Below, piece by piece: positions 60,745-64,000 of a stretch of DNA of 64,000 nucleotides (position 1 is the first letter of the stretch; every line of letters begins with the position of its first letter). The stretch comes from Nonomuraea sediminis (GTDB lineage Bacteria > Actinomycetota > Actinomycetes > Streptosporangiales > Streptosporangiaceae), in NCBI RefSeq assembly GCF_018531495.1, contig NZ_JAHDTI010000009.1, positions 310,001 to 374,000 on the forward strand, given 5' to 3'. Under the pieces are notes generated by a model. That model saw nothing but the letters and a program-made list of their open reading frames with translations, had not been told where the DNA came from and searched no databases. Both the position numbers and the translations under genes were made by a program.

Positions 60745-60775
60745 ACCTTAGCCTCCATCCAGGCCCTGGTGTCAA
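60745..60775 (-). promoter_or_regulatory. Promoter of the ilvB leader/ilvBNC operon
   Basis: TTGACA (60770-60775) and TAAGGT (60745-60750) with a 19-base spacer on the minus strand, 7 bases before the leader ATG. Confidence 0.7.
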
Positions 60776-60792
60776 CTTCGTGGACATCCGTC

Positions 60793-63420
60793 TCAGACTG
60801 TGAGACTCGTCCGCATCAGCGAGTCCACCCCGCGGGCCGCCATCGGCCGCGCGACGAGGAAGCCCTGGCCACGGGTGCAGCCCATCTCGCGCAGCTTCTC
60901 CAGCTGCTCGGGACGCTCGATGCCCTCGGCGACCACGATGAGCCCGAGGTCGTGGCCGAGCCGCACGATCGTCCTGGTCAGCAGCGTCAACGTCTCGTCG
61001 CGGCCGAGCCCGGACACGAACGACGGATCTATCTTGATCATGTCGACCGGCAGCTGTCTCAAAAACGCCAGCGAGGCGTAGCCGGTGCCGAAGTCGTCGA
61101 TGGCCAGCCGCACGCCGAGCGAGCGCAGCTCGGACAGCCGGCGGATCGTCTCCTCGGCGTCCTCGACCAGCATCTCCTCGATGACCTCGAGCGTCAGCGC
61201 GGAAGCGGGCAGCCCGCTTTCGGCCAGCGCCTCCTCCACGGTCTCCACGAAGCGCGGCGCGGTGATCTGGCGGGCCGACAGGTTCAGCGACAGGCCGATG
61301 TCCCAGGAGGAGGCACGCCAGGCGGCCACCTCGCGGCAGGACTCGCGCAGGATCCACTCGCTGAGCGGCACGATCAGCCCGGTGTCCTCGGCGGGCCCGA
61401 GGAACTGGTCCGGCGGCACGAACACCGACCCGCGCCACCAGCGCACCAGCGCCTCGACCGCGGTCACCCGCGAGGTCGCCAGGTCGACGACGGGCTGGTA
61501 CTCGATGGCGAACTGGTTCTCGATCAGCGCGCGCTGCAGGTCGGCGGCCAGCTCAAGGCGGCGCACCACGTCGGTGTGCATCTGCGCGGCGAACACCTCG
61601 ACCCGCCGACCGCCCAGCTCCTTGGCCCGGGCCATGGCGACGTCGGCGTTGCGGATCAGGTCACCGGAGGGCATGTCGTCTTCGGCGAAGGCCACGCCGA
61701 CGCTCGCGGTCAGCGCCACGTCGCGGTCGGCCACCCGGAACGGCTCCTGCGAGACGGCCCTGACCAGCCGCTCGGCCAGGTCGACCGCCAGTTGCGCCTC
61801 TCCCCCGGTCTCCACGAGCACCGCGAACTCGTCGCCGCCCCAGCGGGCCAGCGTGTCGTCAGGGTGTACGGCGCCGCGAAGGCGCCTGGCCGCCTGCCCG
61901 AGCAGCGTGTCGCCGCTGGCGTGGCCGACGGAGTCGTTGACCGAGGTGAACCCGTCCAGGTCGAGGAAGATGACCGCCGACTGCCCCGAGGTCCTGCCGG
62001 ACAGCACCTCGCGGGTGCGCTCCTCGAAGTAGGCCCGGTTGGGCAGCCCGGTGATGCCGTCGTGGAAGGTCAGGTGGGCCACCTGGTTGCGCAGCGCCTC
62101 CTGGTCGCTGATGTCGCGGGTGGTGACCAGGAGCATGTCCTCGCCGCCCACGTGGCGGGTGGCCACGGACTCGGTGGGCCGCCAGGTGCCGTCGGCGGCC
62201 CGGACCCGGCAGGCGATCAGGCAGGCCCCGGGCGCGTTCTCCTCGTCGAGGCCCATCTGCCGCAGCGCCGCCTGGATCCCCGGCACGTCTTCGGGGTGGA
62301 TGTAGTCGAAGATGGAGCCGCCCACGAGGTCGTCGGGGCGGTAGCCGTACGTGACCTCGACGCCGGGGCCGATCTCGCGGACGACGCCGTCGTAGTCGCA
62401 CAGCAGCACCACGTCGCCGGTGCTCTCGGCCAGTTCCCTGAGCTGCCTGTCGCCGAGCGAGACCAGCCTGCGCAGCCGGATGTTGGCCCCCGACAGCACG
62501 AACATGCGCACCAGCAGCACCAGCACCACCGAGGCCGCCAGCGCGACGACGCCGGTGACGGGCTTCTCCCTGCCGCCGGCCACCGAGACCAGCATCGTGC
62601 AGGTGGCCAGCGCGACCAGGGCCAGCGGCAGCATCGCGGTGAAGTTGCCGACCGCCGAGCCGGCGGGCGGGCGGGAGTCGTCCGGGCCGAGGTCGGTCTG
62701 GGCGACCGCGGCCAGCAGCAGGAACGCCAGCGGCGCGAGGATCATGCTCCACATCGGCGGCGGCCCGCCGTCGAGGCGGGCGACCGCGGAGGCCATGCCC
62801 GACACGGTGGAGGTGGCCAGCACACCGATCCCGGCCAGCCCCAGCGACCACGCGCTCGACCTGCTGCGCAGGACGGAGGGGAGGACCGCGAACGTGACGA
62901 GCAGCGAGATCATCGGCGGCAGCAGCGCGACGGTGAACGCCGCGGGGTCGGCGGCGTCGAAGTAGACCTGCCGCAGCGCCACCACCCAGCCGATGAGGAA
63001 GAGCGAGGCCGCGCTGAGAAAGGCGTCGGTCAGGTGGCGTACCGCGATCCTGCCTGGCACGCGGCGGCCCGCGGCGAGCAGCGCGCCGCTGGCCAGCAGG
63101 ACGGTGCCGACCAGCACCAGCAGGTCGGCGAAGCTCACCAGGATGCTGGCGCTCTCGGCGATCGGCCGCACGGCGATCCCCGCTGCCCACACCACGGCGG
63201 CGCCGCTCATCCAGCGTGCGCCCATCGCCGCCGGCCGGTGCCCGCCGAGCCTCACCGAGGCGAGCAGCAGCGACCCCGCCGCCAGCAGCGCCGCGAGCAC
63301 ACCCGCGATCGCGCCGGTCCGTAGGGCAGGGCCGCCGACCAGCAGCGCGGCGGCCACGCCCACGGCACCGGCGGCCGCCGCTGCGGTCAGCGGTGCTCGC
63401 GGGTCACGCCAGCGGATCAA
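60793..63420 (-). CDS. Membrane GGDEF-EAL cyclic-di-GMP protein with PAS domain
   Basis: 875 residues: about ten N-terminal membrane helices (to about 315), PAS domain (about 325-440, DYDGVVREIGPGVEVTYGYR), GGDEF domain with intact GGDEF in ARWGGDEFAVLVE, and EAL domain with EALVRW and DDFGTGYASL. Both catalytic motifs look complete, so synthesis and degradation are possible. The RxxD inhibitory site is HPDD, lacking Arg. TTG at 63420 is the only suitable upstream start. In actinomycetes such a gene commonly lies next to ilvB. Confidence 0.9.
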   Translation of the reverse strand: MIRWRDPRAPLTAAAAAGAVGVAAALLVGGPALRTGAIAGVLAALLAAGSLLLASVRLGGHRPAAMGARWMSGAAVVWAAGIAVRPIAESASILVSFADLLVLVGTVLLASGALLAAGRRVPGRIAVRHLTDAFLSAASLFLIGWVVALRQVYFDAADPAAFTVALLPPMISLLVTFAVLPSVLRSRSSAWSLGLAGIGVLATSTVSGMASAVARLDGGPPPMWSMILAPLAFLLLAAVAQTDLGPDDSRPPAGSAVGNFTAMLPLALVALATCTMLVSVAGGREKPVTGVVALAASVVLVLLVRMFVLSGANIRLRRLVSLGDRQLRELAESTGDVVLLCDYDGVVREIGPGVEVTYGYRPDDLVGGSIFDYIHPEDVPGIQAALRQMGLDEENAPGACLIACRVRAADGTWRPTESVATRHVGGEDMLLVTTRDISDQEALRNQVAHLTFHDGITGLPNRAYFEERTREVLSGRTSGQSAVIFLDLDGFTSVNDSVGHASGDTLLGQAARRLRGAVHPDDTLARWGGDEFAVLVETGGEAQLAVDLAERLVRAVSQEPFRVADRDVALTASVGVAFAEDDMPSGDLIRNADVAMARAKELGGRRVEVFAAQMHTDVVRRLELAADLQRALIENQFAIEYQPVVDLATSRVTAVEALVRWWRGSVFVPPDQFLGPAEDTGLIVPLSEWILRESCREVAAWRASSWDIGLSLNLSARQITAPRFVETVEEALAESGLPASALTLEVIEEMLVEDAEETIRRLSELRSLGVRLAIDDFGTGYASLAFLRQLPVDMIKIDPSFVSGLGRDETLTLLTRTIVRLGHDLGLIVVAEGIERPEQLEKLREMGCTRGQGFLVARPMAARGVDSLMRTSLTV

Positions 63421-63647
63421 TGTAGTTGCCCATCCCGTCTAGAACTCGACTCCGTGCCCCGAGGGGCTCATCGCCAGTGTGTGCGGTTCCGGGTGCGCGG
63501 GGGGTGACAACGGCGATGTCGTCACCGATCTGATAACCACACAGACCAATTCCCTTCGAGGATCTCCTTGACATCCAGTCAGGAACCCCCGGTAGACGAC
63601 TACCGTACGCACCGAAGGTCACGGGCCAGCCACGTTCCGGATTCCTC
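63421..63647. other. Intergenic stretch without a gene
   Basis: Short frames here lack coding character. The only structure noted is GTGAC...GTCAC symmetry near 63505-63525. Confidence 0.4.
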
Positions 63648-64000
63648 TCAGTACGCGTCGTTGATCACATTGTTCAGCGGCTCGCCCGCGAGGTAACGCA
63701 GCAGCTGCGAGCGGATCAACCGCAGCGTCCTGCGCCGCGAGGCGGGCGTGCTTCCCGCGATGTGCGGAGTGAGGAAGAGTCCCGGCGCGCTCCACAGAGG
63801 GTGACCGTCGGGCAGCGGCTCGGGGTCGGTCACGTCCAGGGCGGCGAGCAGGCGGCCGGTCTTCAGCTCGGCCAGCAGCGCGTCGGTGTCGACGACCGAG
63901 CCTCTGGCGGCGTTGACCAGCAGGGCGCCGTCCTTCATCCGTGCCAGGAAGTCCGCGTCCACCATCCCGGCGGTGTCGGCGGTAGCGGGCACGAGCAGCA
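63648..64000 (-). CDS. D-isomer-specific 2-hydroxyacid dehydrogenase (C-terminal part)
   Basis: The last ~117 residues are in the window; the gene runs past 64000. Family features: NAARGSVVDTDALLAELKTG with the conserved ARG, the Glu region LDVTDPEPLPDGHPLW and catalytic His in FLTPHIAGSTPASR. NAD(P)-dependent reduction of 2-oxo acids. The track of residues before VPATADTAG continues outside the window. Confidence 0.85.
   Translation of the reverse strand, partial: LLVPATADTAGMVDADFLARMKDGALLVNAARGSVVDTDALLAELKTGRLLAALDVTDPEPLPDGHPLWSAPGLFLTPHIAGSTPASRRRTLRLIRSQLLRYLAGEPLNNVINDAY

Noticed and set aside
60496..63324. 942-aa plus-strand frame
   Set aside because: Antisense shadow of the ilvB leader and GGDEF-EAL gene; composition is low-complexity His/Arg/Gln/Gly.

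Overview
The window is about 70% GC, almost fully packed with genes, and rich in GTG/TTG starts, 1-4 base gene overlaps and short convergent overlaps. Gene content points to a filamentous actinomycete, probably of the Streptosporangiaceae (Nonomuraea-like): an Asp23/AmaP envelope operon, a c-di-AMP riboswitch before an NlpC/P60 protein, an F420-type LLM oxidoreductase, DUF1707-FHA and YbaB-like proteins, and many TetR/PadR regulators. The genus is inference.

The backbone, mostly on the minus strand, is central amino-acid metabolism. In order along the window: gltX with its FAH-family partner (5.4-7.5 kb), cimA (15-16.6 kb), ilvE and leuB (19.7-22 kb), serA (32-33.6 kb), ilvC-ilvN-ilvB (57.3-60.6 kb), and a GGDEF/EAL protein upstream of ilvB. 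Two branched-chain attenuators can be read directly. The ilvB leader encodes a 16-residue peptide with Ile-Leu-Val-Val-Leu, and the cimA leader a 13-residue peptide with Leu-Leu-Ile-Ile. Each is followed by a terminator hairpin with a U-tract.

Other blocks lie between these genes. 0-5.5 kb: a probable sensor kinase N-terminus, a hydrolase, tRNA-Gln, an M3 peptidase and a PadR/MATE pair. 7.8-9.9 kb: a five-gene Asp23/AmaP envelope operon. 9.9-15 kb: HD protein, membrane glycosyltransferase, heparinase-like lyase, and a hydrolase/TetR pair with twin operators. 18.1-19.5 kb: a three-gene cassette (YbaB-like, WXG100-like, membrane protein with a RyR-like C-terminus). 22-23.4 kb: the c-di-AMP riboswitch, an NlpC/P60 gene and a ~470 bp imperfect inverted repeat without a gene. 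23.4-28.5 kb: a ROK-regulated sugar ABC importer with a ROK kinase. 29-32 kb: a large secreted metalloprotease. 34.7-39.8 kb: an MFS carrier and a PadR-controlled ABC exporter. 40-43.5 kb: FHA, DacB and CAP-domain proteins.

From about 43.5 to 57 kb the sequence looks accessory. It has many small enzymes each beside a TetR or LysR regulator with a visible palindromic operator, tandem repeats, a decayed second copy of part of a TetR gene, a frameshifted IS5-type transposase, and an XRE-ImmA/PIN pair that looks like a toxin-antitoxin module. This block and the 22-32 kb block separate BCAA/serine genes that lie closer together in related actinomycetes. The window ends inside a 2-hydroxyacid dehydrogenase gene.
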